DNA of 64,000 bases from positions 62,001 to 126,000 of the forward strand of contig CAMLSD010000001.1 in assembly GCA_946482595.1 (NCBI GenBank), written 5' to 3'. This DNA comes from an uncultured Comamonadaceae bacterium. Its GTDB lineage: Bacteria; Pseudomonadota; Gammaproteobacteria; Burkholderiales; Burkholderiaceae. A program made the translations under genes and the position numbers. Numbering within the stretch: position 1 is the stretch's first letter; the number at the start of each line of letters is the position of its first letter. Shown here one piece after another: positions 9,674 through 19,511 of the stretch. The notes beneath the pieces are model-generated. The model was not told the DNA's origin and did not search any database. It saw only the letters and a program-made list of their open reading frames with translations.

Positions 9674-10455
9674 CTTTTGCGCTTGAATTGAAGGACGTGC
9701 GCAAGAGCTTCGGCAAGACCGAGATCATTCGCGGCGCGAGCCTGCAGGTCAACGCCGGTGAGCGAGTGGCCATCATCGGTCCCAATGGGGCGGGCAAGTC
9801 CACGCTCTTCAATCTGATCAGCGGGCGCTTCGGCCTCACCAGTGGGGAGATCCTGCTCAACGGTCAGCGCATCGACGGGCACAAGCCCTACGAGATCAAC
9901 CGCCGTGGCCTGGCGCGCAGCTTTCAGGTGTCCAACCTGTTCAACCGGCTGTCGGTGTTCGAGAACATCCGCTGCGCCCTGCTGTGGTCGATGGGCTACG
10001 GCTACTCGTTCTGGAAGTTCCTGGCCGGGCTGGACGATGCGAACGAACGCGCCGAACAGATCGTCGAGATGATCAAGCTCGACCGCAAGCGCGACGTGCT
10101 GGCCATGAACCTGACCTATGCCGAGCAGCGTGCGCTGGAGATCGGCATCACGATCGCCGGTGGCGGCAACGTGATCCTGCTCGACGAGCCCACGGCGGGC
10201 ATGAGCAAGTCGGAGACCAAGCGCTTCATCCAGCTGATCCGCGAGGTCACGGTGGGCAAGACGCTGCTGACGGTGGAGCACGACATGGGCGTGGTGTTCG
10301 GCCTGGCCGACAAGATCGCCGTGCTCGTGTACGGTGAGGTCATCGCGTATGACGTGCCCGATGCGGTGCGTGCCAACCAGCGTGTCCAGGAGGCCTACCT
10401 CGGGTCGGTGCTGGCAGAAGAACAGGCCGCAGCGGCCACGGGGGCCCACGCATGA
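9670..10455 (+). CDS. ABC transporter ATP-binding protein (LivG family)
   Basis: The product is 261 aa. Walker A is intact (GPNGAGKST, about residues 38-46). Walker B reads VILLDEPTAGM. The signature region is divergent: LTYAEQRALEIG replaces the LSYGQQR-type motif. It pairs with the following LivF-type protein to drive uptake. The frame is open far upstream, but the ATG overlapping the permease stop (ATGA) begins the conserved sequence. Confidence 0.93.
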   Translation: MTFALELKDVRKSFGKTEIIRGASLQVNAGERVAIIGPNGAGKSTLFNLISGRFGLTSGEILLNGQRIDGHKPYEINRRGLARSFQVSNLFNRLSVFENIRCALLWSMGYGYSFWKFLAGLDDANERAEQIVEMIKLDRKRDVLAMNLTYAEQRALEIGITIAGGGNVILLDEPTAGMSKSETKRFIQLIREVTVGKTLLTVEHDMGVVFGLADKIAVLVYGEVIAYDVPDAVRANQRVQEAYLGSVLAEEQAAAATGAHA

Positions 10456-11147
10456 TGCAACTGGAGAACCTGCACGCCTTTTATGGCAAGAGCCATGTGC
10501 TGCACGGCGTGTCGCTCAACGTCAAGCCCGGCGAGATCGTCAGCCTGCTCGGGCGCAACGGCTCGGGGCGCTCCACCACGGTCAAGACCGTGATGGGGCT
10601 GGTCGATGGTGCCGGCTCGATCAAGTGGAAGGACAAGGAGATCCTCGGCAAGGAAGCCTATGAGATTGCCCACATGGGCATCGGCTATGTGCCCGAGAAC
10701 CGCGACATCTTTCCCAAGCTGACCGTGCACCAGAACCTCGCGCTGGGTCAGAAGCGGGCCAACAAGTCGGGTCGCTGGAGCTTCGACGACATGTACGGCA
10801 TGTTCCCGCGGCTCAAGGAGCGCCAGCACACCGAGGCGGGCGTGCTGTCCGGCGGTGAGCAGCAGATGCTCACGCTGTGCCGCACGTTGATGGGCGACCC
10901 GGACCTCATCATGATCGACGAACCGACCGAGGGCCTGGCCCCCAAGATCGTCGAGTTGGTGGCCGAGTACCTGAAGGAGTTGAAGCGTCGTGGCGTGAGC
11001 GTGCTGCTGGTCGAGCAGAAGCTCACCATCGCGTTGCAGATTTCCGAACGTTGCTACGTGATGGGCCATGGGCGCATCGTGTTCGAGGGCACGCCTGACG
11101 ACCTGCGTGGCAACGCCTATATTCGCAAGGAGTGGCTGGAGGTCTGA
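10452..11147 (+). CDS. ABC transporter ATP-binding protein (LivF family) with variant Walker A
   Basis: The product is 231 aa and overlaps the preceding gene by 4 bases. Signature (VLSGGEQQML), Walker B (LIMIDEPTEGLAP) and the switch region are normal. Walker A reads GRNGSGRSTT: the invariant lysine that holds the ATP phosphates is arginine (codon CGC). It is the second ATPase of the importer. If arginine cannot support hydrolysis, this would be an asymmetric ATPase pair with one weak site. The substitution is directly visible; its functional effect is inference. Confidence 0.92.
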   Translation: MMQLENLHAFYGKSHVLHGVSLNVKPGEIVSLLGRNGSGRSTTVKTVMGLVDGAGSIKWKDKEILGKEAYEIAHMGIGYVPENRDIFPKLTVHQNLALGQKRANKSGRWSFDDMYGMFPRLKERQHTEAGVLSGGEQQMLTLCRTLMGDPDLIMIDEPTEGLAPKIVELVAEYLKELKRRGVSVLLVEQKLTIALQISERCYVMGHGRIVFEGTPDDLRGNAYIRKEWLEV

Positions 11148-11234
11148 AGCCGGGCGCCCTCGGGTTGTGGCCCTGCCGATGCGGGGCCCTGCACCTTCGG
11201 GCAGGGCGGCTCAAAAAGGCTTCTCTCTTGTCAC

Positions 11235-11260
11235 GCCGGCGACAATGCGCCGGCTTTTTT
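11235..11260 (+). terminator. intrinsic terminator after ABC transporter operon
   Basis: A 7-bp GC stem (GCCGGCG / CGCCGGC) with a 6-base loop is followed by six T. It ends the ABC transporter transcript before the beta-oxidation genes. Confidence 0.85.
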
Positions 11261-11269
11261 GTTCCTTAG

Positions 11270-11289
11270 AATCGAACGATCGTTCTATT
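11270..11289. promoter_or_regulatory. TetR-like operator upstream of beta-oxidation fusion gene
   Basis: GAACGATCGTTC (11274-11285) is a perfect 12-bp palindrome, extended by AAT/ATT on each side with one mismatch between. It lies 21-40 bases before the ATG at 11310, directly after the terminator, where a promoter must sit. TetR-type fatty-acid degradation repressors use palindromes of this kind. No tetR gene is present in the window, so the regulator is inferred. Confidence 0.5.
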
Positions 11290-11309
11290 TTTAACACTGG
11301 GGGCTACGG

Positions 11310-13403
11310 ATGAGTGCCAGCTACGAGCTCCACGGCCAGGTTGCCGTGATCACCTTGAACAACCCGCCGGTCAACGGCCTGGGTTACGACACCCGCAAGG
11401 GCATCACCGATGGCCTGGACCGTGCTGCGTCCGATGACGCCGTCAAGGCCATCGTCATCACCGGTGCCGGCAAGGCCTTTTCGGGCGGCGCCGACATCCG
11501 CGAGTTCGGTTCGCCCAAGGCGATCCAGGAACCCAATCTGCTGAGCGTCATCAAGGCCGTCGAGGACTGCACCAAGCCGGTGGTCGCAGCGATTCACAGC
11601 GTGTGCATGGGCGGCGGTCTCGAACTGGCACTGGGCTGCCACTACCGTGTGGCGGCACCCGGCACCCAGGTGGCCCTGCCTGAAGTGAAGATCGGGCTGG
11701 TCCCCGGCGCCGGCGGCACGCAGCGTCTGCCGCGTGTGATCGGCGTGGAGCATGCGCTGAACATGATCGTCAGCGGCGAGCCGGTCAAGAGCGAGATGCT
11801 GGCGGCCATTCACGGCCAGAAGCTGTTCGACCGCATCATCGACACCGACCTGCTGGCCGGTGCGGTGGCCTTTGCCGGTGAGATCGCCGACCAGCGCCCG
11901 CTGCCGCTGGTGCGCAACCTCAAGGCGGAGCACCCGGAGGCGGCGGCCTACTTCCAGTTCGCCCGCAACACCGTGGCGGCCGTGGCGCGCAACTTCCCGG
12001 CGCCGTCGAAGTGTGTCGACTGTGTCGAGGCGGCGCTGACCAAGCGCTTCGAAGAGGGCCTGGCCTTCGAGCGCGAGCAGTTCATCTCGCTGATGATGAC
12101 GCCCGAATGCAAGGCGTTGCGCCATGCCTTCTTTGCCGAACGTGCCGCCAGCAAGATCCCCGACGTGCCCGAGGACACCCCCGTGCGCCCGGTGGCCAAG
12201 GTGGCCGTGATCGGTGCGGGCACCATGGGCGGCGGCATCGCGATGAACTTCCTGAACGCCGGCATCCCGGTGGTCATCCTCGAGATGAAGCAGGAAGCCC
12301 TCGACCGTGGCGTGGCCACCATCCGCAAGAACTACGAGGCCCAGGTGAAGAAGGGCAAGCTCAAGCAGGACAAGTACGAGCAGCGCATGGCCCTGCTCGC
12401 CACCACGCTGAGCTATGCCGACATCGGTGACGCCGACATGGTCATCGAGGCCGTGTTCGAGGACATCGGCGTGAAGGAGCAGGTGTTCAAGCAGCTCGAC
12501 GAGGTGATGAAGCCCGGCGCCATCCTGGCCAGCAACACCTCCACGCTGGACGTCGACAAGATCGCAGCGTTCACCAAGCGGCCCCAGGACGTGATCGGCA
12601 CCCACTTCTTCAGCCCGGCCAACGTGATGAAGCTGCTGGAAGTGGTGCGCGGTGCCAAGACCGCCAAGGACGTGCTGGCCACGGTGATGCAGCTGTCCAA
12701 GAAGATCCGCAAGACGGCGGTGGTGTCCGGCGTGTGCGACGGCTTCATCGGCAACCGGATGATCGAGCAATACAGCCGCCAGGCCGGCTTCCTGCTGGAA
12801 GAGGGCTGCACGCCCGAGCAGGTCGACAAGGCCGTCGAGCGCTTCGGTTTCGCGATGGGCCCGTTCCGCATGGGGGACCTCGCCGGCAACGACGTCGGCT
12901 GGTACATCCGCAAGCGCCGCTACATCGAGAAACCCCACATGCGCTACAGCAAGACGGCCGACCTGCTGTGCGAACTGGGCCGCTTCGGGCAGAAGACCGG
13001 TGCCGGCTGGTACGACTACAAGCCGGGCAAGCGCGACGCCATTCCCTCGCCGGTGGTCGTCGAGATGATCGAGAAGCACCGCGCCGAGCTGGGCATCACA
13101 CCGCGCAAGATCAGTGACGAGGAGATCGTCGGCCGCCTGGTGTTCTCGCTGGTCAATGAAGGCGCCAAGATCCTGGAAGAGGGCATTGCGCTGCGCGCCT
13201 CCGACATCGACATGGTCTACCTCACCGGTTACGGCTTCCCGCTCTTCCGCGGCGGCCCGATGTGCTACGCCGACACCGTGGGGCTGTTCAACGTGGTGCA
13301 GGCGATGAAGCGCTTTGCCCGCAACCCGCGCGACGATGCCGAGTTCTGGCAGCCCGCGCCGCTGCTGGCACGCCTGGCCGACGAAGGCAAGACCTTCAGC
13401 TGA
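11310..13403 (+). CDS. bifunctional enoyl-CoA hydratase / 3-hydroxyacyl-CoA dehydrogenase
   Basis: The product is 697 aa. The N-terminal crotonase domain (about 1-190) has the oxyanion-hole segment AFSGGADI and both catalytic glutamates, in [11 protein letters not shown] and [11 protein letters not shown]. The C-terminal half is an NAD-binding 3-hydroxyacyl-CoA dehydrogenase with [14 protein letters not shown] and the catalytic His in [15 protein letters not shown]. It catalyses the two middle steps of beta-oxidation, as FadB does. The thiolase follows 61 bases downstream. Domain order equals FadB and length is near the FadB norm. Confidence 0.95.
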   Translation: MSASYELHGQVAVITLNNPPVNGLGYDTRKGITDGLDRAASDDAVKAIVITGAGKAFSGGADIREFGSPKAIQEPNLLSVIKAVEDCTKPVVAAIHSVCMGGGLELALGCHYRVAAPGTQVALPEVKIGLVPGAGGTQRLPRVIGVEHALNMIVSGEPVKSEMLAAIHGQKLFDRIIDTDLLAGAVAFAGEIADQRPLPLVRNLKAEHPEAAAYFQFARNTVAAVARNFPAPSKCVDCVEAALTKRFEEGLAFEREQFISLMMTPECKALRHAFFAERAASKIPDVPEDTPVRPVAKVAVIGAGTMGGGIAMNFLNAGIPVVILEMKQEALDRGVATIRKNYEAQVKKGKLKQDKYEQRMALLATTLSYADIGDADMVIEAVFEDIGVKEQVFKQLDEVMKPGAILASNTSTLDVDKIAAFTKRPQDVIGTHFFSPANVMKLLEVVRGAKTAKDVLATVMQLSKKIRKTAVVSGVCDGFIGNRMIEQYSRQAGFLLEEGCTPEQVDKAVERFGFAMGPFRMGDLAGNDVGWYIRKRRYIEKPHMRYSKTADLLCELGRFGQKTGAGWYDYKPGKRDAIPSPVVVEMIEKHRAELGITPRKISDEEIVGRLVFSLVNEGAKILEEGIALRASDIDMVYLTGYGFPLFRGGPMCYADTVGLFNVVQAMKRFARNPRDDAEFWQPAPLLARLADEGKTFS

Positions 13404-13464
13404 ACATCCGGTCCCGCTGCGGCGGGACTGCAAAGAGACACACGACGGATCGAGGAAAGACATC

Positions 13465-14640
13465 ATGACCGATGCAGTGATCGTGAGCACCGCACGCACG
13501 CCGCTGGCCAAGAGCTGGAAAGGCGCCTTCAACATGACCCATGGCGCCACGCTGGGCGGCGCGGCCGTGCGGGCCGCCGTCGAGCGGGCCGGCATCGACG
13601 GTGCCGAGGTCGATGACGTGCTGATGGGCTGTGCCACGCCCGAAGGCGCCACCGGCAGCAACATCGCGCGCCAGATCGCATTGCGCGCCGGCCTGCCCAT
13701 CACCACCAGCGGCGTCACCGTGAACCGCTTCTGCTCCAGCGGCCTGCAGACCATCGCGATGGCCGCGCAGCGCATCATCGCGGGTGAAGGCGACGTCTAC
13801 GTGGCCGGGGGGGTGGAGAGCATCTCCTGCGTCCAGAACGAGGCCAACACCCACATGCTGCGCGAGTCCTGGCTGATGCAGCACAAGCCCGAGATCTACT
13901 GGAGCATGCTGCAGACGGCCGAGCAGGTGGCCAAGCGCTACGGCATCGCGCGCGAACGCATGGACCAGTACGGCGCTGCCAGCCAGCAGCGCGCCTGTGC
14001 TGCCCAGGAGGCCGGCAAGTTCAACGACGAGATGATCGCGATGACGGTGACGGCCGGTGTGGCCGATCCGGTCATGGGCATGCGCACCAAGGAAGTCACC
14101 ATCACGGCCGACGAGGGCCTGCGCCCGGGCACCACCTATGAGGCGGTGGCGGGCATCCGCCCGGCGCTGCCTGGCGGTGTGATCGCGGCGGGCAATGCGA
14201 GCCAGTTTTCCGACGGGGCCGGCGCCTGCGTGCTGATGAACGCCAAGCTCGCCGAGCAGCGCAACCTGAAGCCCCTGGGCCGCTTCCTGGGGTTTGCGGT
14301 GGCTGGTTGCGAGCCCGACGAGATGGGCATCGGCCCGGTGTTTGCCGTGCCCAAGGTGCTCAAGCGCCTGGGCCTGACGGTGGCCGACATCGACCTGTGG
14401 GAGCTCAACGAGGCCTTTGCGGTGCAGGTGCTGTACTGCGCCGACACCCTGGGCATCCCGATGGACCGGCTGAACGTCAATGGCGGCGCCATCGCGGTGG
14501 GTCACCCCTACGGCGTGAGCGGTCAGCGCCTGACCGGCCATGCACTGATCGAAGGCAAGCGCCGCGGTGCCAAGCGGGTGTGCGTGACGATGTGCATCGG
14601 CGGCGGCATGGGTGCGGCCGGCGTGTTCGAAGTGCTGTGA
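13465..14640 (+). CDS. acetyl-CoA C-acyltransferase (thiolase)
   Basis: The product is 391 aa and does the thiolytic last step of beta-oxidation. The acylated Cys is in [10 protein letters not shown], the His in [11 protein letters not shown], and the second Cys in [11 protein letters not shown]. The ATG at 13465 has GAGGAAAG upstream; the frame is open further back through the preceding gene's end but without homology. It is coupled to the hydratase/dehydrogenase, together giving the FadBA-type complex. Confidence 0.95.
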   Translation: MTDAVIVSTARTPLAKSWKGAFNMTHGATLGGAAVRAAVERAGIDGAEVDDVLMGCATPEGATGSNIARQIALRAGLPITTSGVTVNRFCSSGLQTIAMAAQRIIAGEGDVYVAGGVESISCVQNEANTHMLRESWLMQHKPEIYWSMLQTAEQVAKRYGIARERMDQYGAASQQRACAAQEAGKFNDEMIAMTVTAGVADPVMGMRTKEVTITADEGLRPGTTYEAVAGIRPALPGGVIAAGNASQFSDGAGACVLMNAKLAEQRNLKPLGRFLGFAVAGCEPDEMGIGPVFAVPKVLKRLGLTVADIDLWELNEAFAVQVLYCADTLGIPMDRLNVNGGAIAVGHPYGVSGQRLTGHALIEGKRRGAKRVCVTMCIGGGMGAAGVFEVL

Positions 14641-14671
14641 TGCCTGCGGCGGCCTGAACGGAACCGGCATG

Positions 14672-16516
14672 ATGCGCTCCACCCTCGACTTCCTGCTGTA
14701 CGACTGGCTCGACGCCGCCAACCTGTCCGGCCGGACGCGGTTTGCCGACCATACGCGCGAGACCTTCGACTCGGTGCTCGACACCTGCGAGCGCATCGCC
14801 CGCGACAAGTTCGCGCCGTTCAACCGGCTGGCCGACGTCGAGGAGCCGCACTTCGACGGCGAGCGCGTCCACCTGCCGCAGGCCACCCACGCGGCGATGG
14901 CGGCGTATGTCGAGTCCGGCATGCTGGCCGCAGCCCAGGACTACGACATCGGCGGCATGCAGCTGCCCTGCGTGATCGAGATGGCTGCCAACAGCTTCTT
15001 CTCGAAGGCCAGCGTCGCCATGGGCGGATACGCCATGCTGACCAACGGCAACGCCAACCTGCTGATGGCGCACGGCAGCGAGCGGCAGAAGGCGGTGTTC
15101 GCGCGCAACGAGTTTGCCGGCCGCTGGTTCGGCACTATGTGCCTGAGCGAACCGCAGGCCGGCTCCAGCCTGTCCGACGTGGCCACCCGGGCCGTGCCCG
15201 ATGGCGAGGGCCATGCCGACGATCCGCTCGGCCCGCGCTACCGCCTCAAGGGCAACAAGATGTGGATCTCGGCCGGCGAGCACGAGATCACCGAGAACAT
15301 CGTGCATCTGGTGCTGGCCAAGATCCCCGGCGCCGATGGCAAGCTCGTGCCGGGGGTGAAGGGCATTTCGCTGTTCATCGTGCCCAAGCGCCTGGTCAAC
15401 GAGCACGGCGAGCTGACCGGCGAGCGTAACGATGTGGCCCTGGCGGGCCTGAACCACAAGTGCGGCTACCGCGGCACCACCAACACGCTGCTCAACTTTG
15501 GCGAAGGGCGCTTCCCGGTGCGCGGGGGGGCCGGCGCCATCGGCTACCTGGTCGGCGAGCCCGGGCGAGGCCTGAGCTACATGTTCCACATGATGAACGA
15601 GGCCCGCATCGGTGTGGGCCTGGGCGCGACCATGCTCGGCTATGCGGGTTACGAGGCCTCGCTCGACTACGCCCGGCAGCGCCCGCAAGGCCGCCCGATT
15701 GGCGTGGGTGGCAAGGACGCCTCCCAGCCGCAGGTGCCGATCATCGAACATGCCGACGTCAAGCGCATGCTGCTGGCCCAGAAGGCCTATTGCGAAGGGG
15801 CGCTGGCCCTGGCGCTGTACTGCGCGCGGCTGGTCGACGAGCAGCACACCGGCGCGCCCGAAGCGGCGGCCGATGCGGCGCTGCTGCTGGAGATGCTCAC
15901 CCCGATTGCCAAGAGCTGGCCGAGCGAGTGGTGCCTCGAGGCCAACAGCCTGGCTATCCAGGTGCACGGCGGCTACGGCTACACGCGCGACTTCCCGGTC
16001 GAGCAGTACTGGCGCGACAACCGCCTGAACATGATCCATGAGGGCTCGCACGGCATCCAGGGCCTGGACCTGCTCGGTCGCAAGGTCGTGATGGACGGCG
16101 GCAAGGGGCTCAAACTGTTGGCCAGCCGGGTCAATCAGACCATCGAACAGGCCCTGCAGGATGCCGAACTGGCCGAACACGCCAATGCGCTGGCCCAGGC
16201 CCTGCAGCAACTGGGCGCTGCCACCAAGGCGGCCTGGGCCACCGGGCAGCCGGGCGAGGCGCTGGCCAATGCCACCCCCTACCTGCAGGCCTTCGGGCAC
16301 ACGGTGCTGGCCTGGATCTGGCTGGATGTGGCCCTGTGTGCCCGAGCCCGGCTGGGGCAGGGGGCGAACGATGCCCCGCACGCCGACGCCGATCGCGGCC
16401 GTGTGGCGGCCATGCGCTATTTCTTCCGCTACGAGCTGCCCCGCATCGGCGCCTGGCTCGGTGTGGTCGAGCGGCGCGACATGACCTGCGCCGAGATGCG
16501 CGACGGCTGGTTCTGA
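14672..16516 (+). CDS. acyl-CoA dehydrogenase (large DmdC-like class)
   Basis: The product is about 614 aa, longer than the 380-aa type because of a C-terminal extension (Acyl-CoA_dh_1 plus DUF-type tail). It belongs to the class containing 3-methylmercaptopropionyl-CoA dehydrogenase. FAD/substrate motifs include MCLSEPQAGSSLSD and KMWISAGEHE; the catalytic glutamate is probably in MIHEGSHGIQGLDL. The start is at one of two adjacent ATGs (14669 or 14672); 14672 is better spaced from GGAA. It supplies the first oxidation of the beta-oxidation set. Confidence 0.93.
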   Translation: MRSTLDFLLYDWLDAANLSGRTRFADHTRETFDSVLDTCERIARDKFAPFNRLADVEEPHFDGERVHLPQATHAAMAAYVESGMLAAAQDYDIGGMQLPCVIEMAANSFFSKASVAMGGYAMLTNGNANLLMAHGSERQKAVFARNEFAGRWFGTMCLSEPQAGSSLSDVATRAVPDGEGHADDPLGPRYRLKGNKMWISAGEHEITENIVHLVLAKIPGADGKLVPGVKGISLFIVPKRLVNEHGELTGERNDVALAGLNHKCGYRGTTNTLLNFGEGRFPVRGGAGAIGYLVGEPGRGLSYMFHMMNEARIGVGLGATMLGYAGYEASLDYARQRPQGRPIGVGGKDASQPQVPIIEHADVKRMLLAQKAYCEGALALALYCARLVDEQHTGAPEAAADAALLLEMLTPIAKSWPSEWCLEANSLAIQVHGGYGYTRDFPVEQYWRDNRLNMIHEGSHGIQGLDLLGRKVVMDGGKGLKLLASRVNQTIEQALQDAELAEHANALAQALQQLGAATKAAWATGQPGEALANATPYLQAFGHTVLAWIWLDVALCARARLGQGANDAPHADADRGRVAAMRYFFRYELPRIGAWLGVVERRDMTCAEMRDGWF

Positions 16517-16531
16517 CCGGAAGGCGACACC

Positions 16532-16729
16532 ATGAAGGCAACACGCGTCGAAACCCTGGTGTGGGTGCTGATCTACGGCGGGCTTCTGTCACTGAGTCTG
16601 GGATTCTTCGCTGCGCCGCGCGCCGAAACACTGGGTTACGGGCTTATGCTCGCAGGTGGCGTCGCAGCGGTGGTCGGCGTGGTGCTGATCTTCCTTCGTG
16701 CGCGCATGAAACCGGAGGATCCCCAATGA
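16532..16729 (+). CDS. small two-helix membrane protein, unknown function
   Basis: The product is 65 aa with two hydrophobic helices (about 8-27 and 37-56) and a short basic tail. It is 15 bases after the acyl-CoA dehydrogenase and overlaps the next gene by 4 bases, which supports it as real. I do not recognise a family. A membrane anchor or helper for the adjacent enzymes is possible but unproven. Confidence 0.65.
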   Translation: MKATRVETLVWVLIYGGLLSLSLGFFAAPRAETLGYGLMLAGGVAAVVGVVLIFLRARMKPEDPQ

Positions 16730-17079
16730 TCAAGCACGTCGTGATGTGGCAACTGCACGATCCGGCCGATGCTGCCAAGTTCAAGGAGCTGCTCGACACC
16801 TGCAAGAGCCTGGTGCCGGGCATGCTCGAGTGGGAGGTGGGTGTGCGCACCGCCCGGCTCGAGGCCAACATGGACGTCGTGCTGGTGTCCACCTTCCTCG
16901 ACCGCGCGGCACTCGACGCCTACCAGAACCATCCTCACCACAAGGCCGTGAGTGCCCAGCTGGGCAAGCTGCGTTCGCAGCGCACGGTCGTGGACTACCC
17001 GACCCAGGCCTTGCGCAACGCAGACGTCGACCTGGCCGACGATCTGTCGTATGCGCCCACGGCACCCGGTCCCCTCTAG
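16726..17079 (+). CDS. Dabb-domain (stress-responsive alpha/beta barrel) protein
   Basis: The product is 117 aa and starts MIKHVVMWQL, the Dabb signature, with a conserved GMLEWEVG and YQNHPHH segment. Dabb proteins are dimeric ferredoxin-like barrels; some are enzymes, many uncharacterised. GGAGG lies 7 bases before the ATG. It lies within the acyl-CoA gene series, so a role with a CoA intermediate is plausible inference. The C-terminal 20 residues are not conserved. Confidence 0.88.
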   Translation: MIKHVVMWQLHDPADAAKFKELLDTCKSLVPGMLEWEVGVRTARLEANMDVVLVSTFLDRAALDAYQNHPHHKAVSAQLGKLRSQRTVVDYPTQALRNADVDLADDLSYAPTAPGPL

Positions 17080-17129
17080 TCCCCTGTAGTCCCATTCAGT
17101 CAGAACCTTTCAATGCGGAGCGTCCCACG

Positions 17130-17915
17130 ATGAGCCTGCCATCCCTGTTCGACCTGAGCGGCCGCACGGCCCTGATCACCGGCGGTTCTCGCGGACTGGG
17201 CCTGCAGATGGCCGAAGCGCTGGGTGAAGCCGGCGCCAAGCTGATGCTCAGCTCGCGCAAGGCCGAAGACCTCGAGGAGGCCGTGGCCCACCTGCAGGAC
17301 CGCGGCATCGACGCTCGCTGGATCGCCGCCGACGCGAGCCGCGAGGCCGATGTGCAGCGCATCGCCGACGAGACGCTGCAGCGGCTCGGCCCGGTCGACA
17401 TCCTGGTGAACAACGCCGGGGCCACCTGGGGCGCACCGGCCGAAGATCACCCGCTGGAAGCCTGGGACAAGGTGATGAACCTCAACATCCGGGGCATCTT
17501 CCTGCTCAGCCAGATCATCGGCAAGCGCTGCATGATCCCGCGCCGGCACGGTCGCATCATCAACGTGGCCTCGATTGCCGGACTGGGGGGCAACCCGCCG
17601 TTCATGACCACCATCGCCTACAACACCAGCAAGGGTGCGGTGGTGAACTTCACGCGGGCACTGGCCTGCGAATGGGGCAAGTACGGCATCACCGTGAATG
17701 CGCTGGCGCCGGGGATGTTCCCGAGCAAGATGACACGCGGCACGCTGGAGAAGGTCGGCGCCGACAACATCGCCCAGCATGCGCCGCTGCAGCGCATCGG
17801 CGACGACGAAGACCTCAAGGGCGCCACGCTGCTGTTCGCGTCGCAGGCGGGCAAGCACATCACCGGACAGATCCTGGCGATCGATGGCGGCGTGAGTGCC
17901 GTTTCCGGCGGCTGA
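17130..17915 (+). CDS. short-chain dehydrogenase/reductase (3-oxoacyl reductase type)
   Basis: The product is 261 aa. It has the cofactor motif TGGSRGLG (about residues 17-24), NNAG, the catalytic Ser in NVASIAG and the YxxxK pair in YNTSKGAVV. The closing DGGVSAVSGG is typical of classical SDRs. It likely interconverts a hydroxy- and keto-acyl group in this catabolic region. The substrate cannot be read from sequence. Confidence 0.92.
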   Translation: MSLPSLFDLSGRTALITGGSRGLGLQMAEALGEAGAKLMLSSRKAEDLEEAVAHLQDRGIDARWIAADASREADVQRIADETLQRLGPVDILVNNAGATWGAPAEDHPLEAWDKVMNLNIRGIFLLSQIIGKRCMIPRRHGRIINVASIAGLGGNPPFMTTIAYNTSKGAVVNFTRALACEWGKYGITVNALAPGMFPSKMTRGTLEKVGADNIAQHAPLQRIGDDEDLKGATLLFASQAGKHITGQILAIDGGVSAVSGG

Positions 17916-17924
17916 GCCCGGCAC

Positions 17925-18380
17925 ATGGACTTCCCGATCCACATCCCCTTTGTCGAATCGCTGGGCATGCAGCTGGTGCGCATGGGCGAGGGTGAGGCCG
18001 AGATCCGGCTGCCGCTGCGCCATGAGCTCTACAACTCGTTCCTCGTCGCCCACGGCGGGGTGAGCATGACCCTGCTCGACGTCGTGATGGCCCATGCCGC
18101 ACGCAGCGTGAACCGCGACCAGCCGCACTTCGGGCCCGGCGTGGTGACGATCGAGATGAAGACCAGCTTCATGCGCCCAGGCGAGGGCGAGCTGCGTGCC
18201 GTCGGGCGACTGCTGCACCGCACCAGCACGCTGGCCTTCTGTGAAGCGAGCATCTACAACAGTGAAGGGGACCTGGCGGCCCATGCCACCGGCACCTTCA
18301 AGTACGTCCGGGCCCTGCCTGCCGAAGGGCGTGCGGTCAAGCCGCTGCAGCGCAAGCTCGACGGCGACGGTTCGGACTGA
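17925..18380 (+). CDS. PaaI-type hotdog-fold thioesterase
   Basis: The product is 151 aa. The single hotdog domain carries LYNSFLVAHGGVSMTLLDVVMAHAA, the PaaI/YbgC-like helix with the conserved HGG, and MKTSFMRPGEG. It hydrolyses acyl-CoA thioesters, probably salvaging CoA from stalled intermediates. It lies 9 bases after the SDR and is transcribed with it. Confidence 0.9.
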   Translation: MDFPIHIPFVESLGMQLVRMGEGEAEIRLPLRHELYNSFLVAHGGVSMTLLDVVMAHAARSVNRDQPHFGPGVVTIEMKTSFMRPGEGELRAVGRLLHRTSTLAFCEASIYNSEGDLAAHATGTFKYVRALPAEGRAVKPLQRKLDGDGSD

Positions 18381-18464
18381 TCACCGGGCGCCCGCCTGCC
18401 GGCCAGGCGCGCGATCTTCCAGGCAGGCGTCATGCCGGCGCCGCCGTTCGTTCAGGAGACCACG

Positions 18465-19484
18465 ATGTCCATCATCAATCGCCAGCTGGTGCTGGCCTCC
18501 CGCCCCCAGGGCGAACCCAGTGTCGACAACTTCCGGCTGGTCGAGCAGACCCTGCCGGCGCTGGTCGACGGCCAGGTGCTGGTGCGCCACCATTTCCTGT
18601 CGCTCGACCCGTACATGCGCGGGCGCATGAATGAAGGCAAGAGCTACGCCCAGCCGCAGCCGCTGGACGCGGTGATGATCGGCGGCACGGTCGGCGAGGT
18701 GGTGGAGTCGCGCCACCCGCAGTACCAGGCAGGCGACAAGGTCGTCGGCATGGGTGGCTGGCAGGAGTATTCGATCGTCGACGCCACCCAGCCCGGCCTG
18801 ATGCGCAAGGTGGACACGACCCACATTCCGCTGTCGGCCTATCTTGGTGCGGTGGGCATGCCGGGCGTGACCGGCTGGTACGGGCTGACCCGCATCTGCC
18901 AGCCCAAGTCCGGTGAAACCGTGGTGGTCAGTGCCGCCAGCGGTGCGGTGGGCGGTGTGGTGGGGCAACTGGCCAAGACCCGCGGCTGCCGTGCCGTGGG
19001 CATCGCCGGCGGCCCCGACAAATGCGCCTATGTCACCGAGGAGCTGGGCTTCGATGCCTGTGTCGACTACAAGCAGCACAAGGACCTGAAGTCGCTGCAC
19101 GCCGCGCTGCGCGAGGTGACCCCGGACGGCATCGACTGCTACTTCGAGAACGTGGGTGGCATGGTGCTCGACGCGGTGATGATGCGCATGAACGCCTTCG
19201 GCCGCATGGCCTTCTGCGGCATGATCTCCGGCTACAACGGTGAGCCCATCCCGATGCTCAACCCGCAGCTGATCCTGGTGTCGCGGTTGAAGCTCGAAGG
19301 CTTCATCGTCAGCGAGCACATGGGCGACTGGCCCGAGGCGCTGAAAGAACTCGGCACCCTGGTGGCCACCGGCAAACTCAAGTACCGTGAGAGCATCGCC
19401 GACGGGCTGGCCAGTGCCCCCGAAGCCTTCCTGGGCCTGCTCAAGGGGCGCAACTTCGGCAAGCAGCTCGTCAAGCTCGTCTGA
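18465..19484 (+). CDS. NADP-dependent zinc-free oxidoreductase (MDR family, CurA-like)
   Basis: The product is 339 aa. It has the N-terminal MDR fold and the cofactor motif SAASGAVGGVVGQ (about residues 155-167), without the zinc ligands of alcohol dehydrogenases. It resembles leukotriene B4 12-hydroxydehydrogenase/CurA enzymes that reduce alkenals or enones with NADPH. GGAG lies 7 bases before the ATG at 18465. It may reduce an unsaturated intermediate of the local pathway. Confidence 0.9.
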   Translation: MSIINRQLVLASRPQGEPSVDNFRLVEQTLPALVDGQVLVRHHFLSLDPYMRGRMNEGKSYAQPQPLDAVMIGGTVGEVVESRHPQYQAGDKVVGMGGWQEYSIVDATQPGLMRKVDTTHIPLSAYLGAVGMPGVTGWYGLTRICQPKSGETVVVSAASGAVGGVVGQLAKTRGCRAVGIAGGPDKCAYVTEELGFDACVDYKQHKDLKSLHAALREVTPDGIDCYFENVGGMVLDAVMMRMNAFGRMAFCGMISGYNGEPIPMLNPQLILVSRLKLEGFIVSEHMGDWPEALKELGTLVATGKLKYRESIADGLASAPEAFLGLLKGRNFGKQLVKLV

Positions 19485-19511
19485 TTCCGGTCAACCCTGG
19501 AGGGCAGCGTC

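Noticed and set aside
11304..13778. Long minus-strand open frame (824 codons)
   Set aside because: It is antisense to the hydratase/dehydrogenase fusion gene; its composition is typical of shadow frames.
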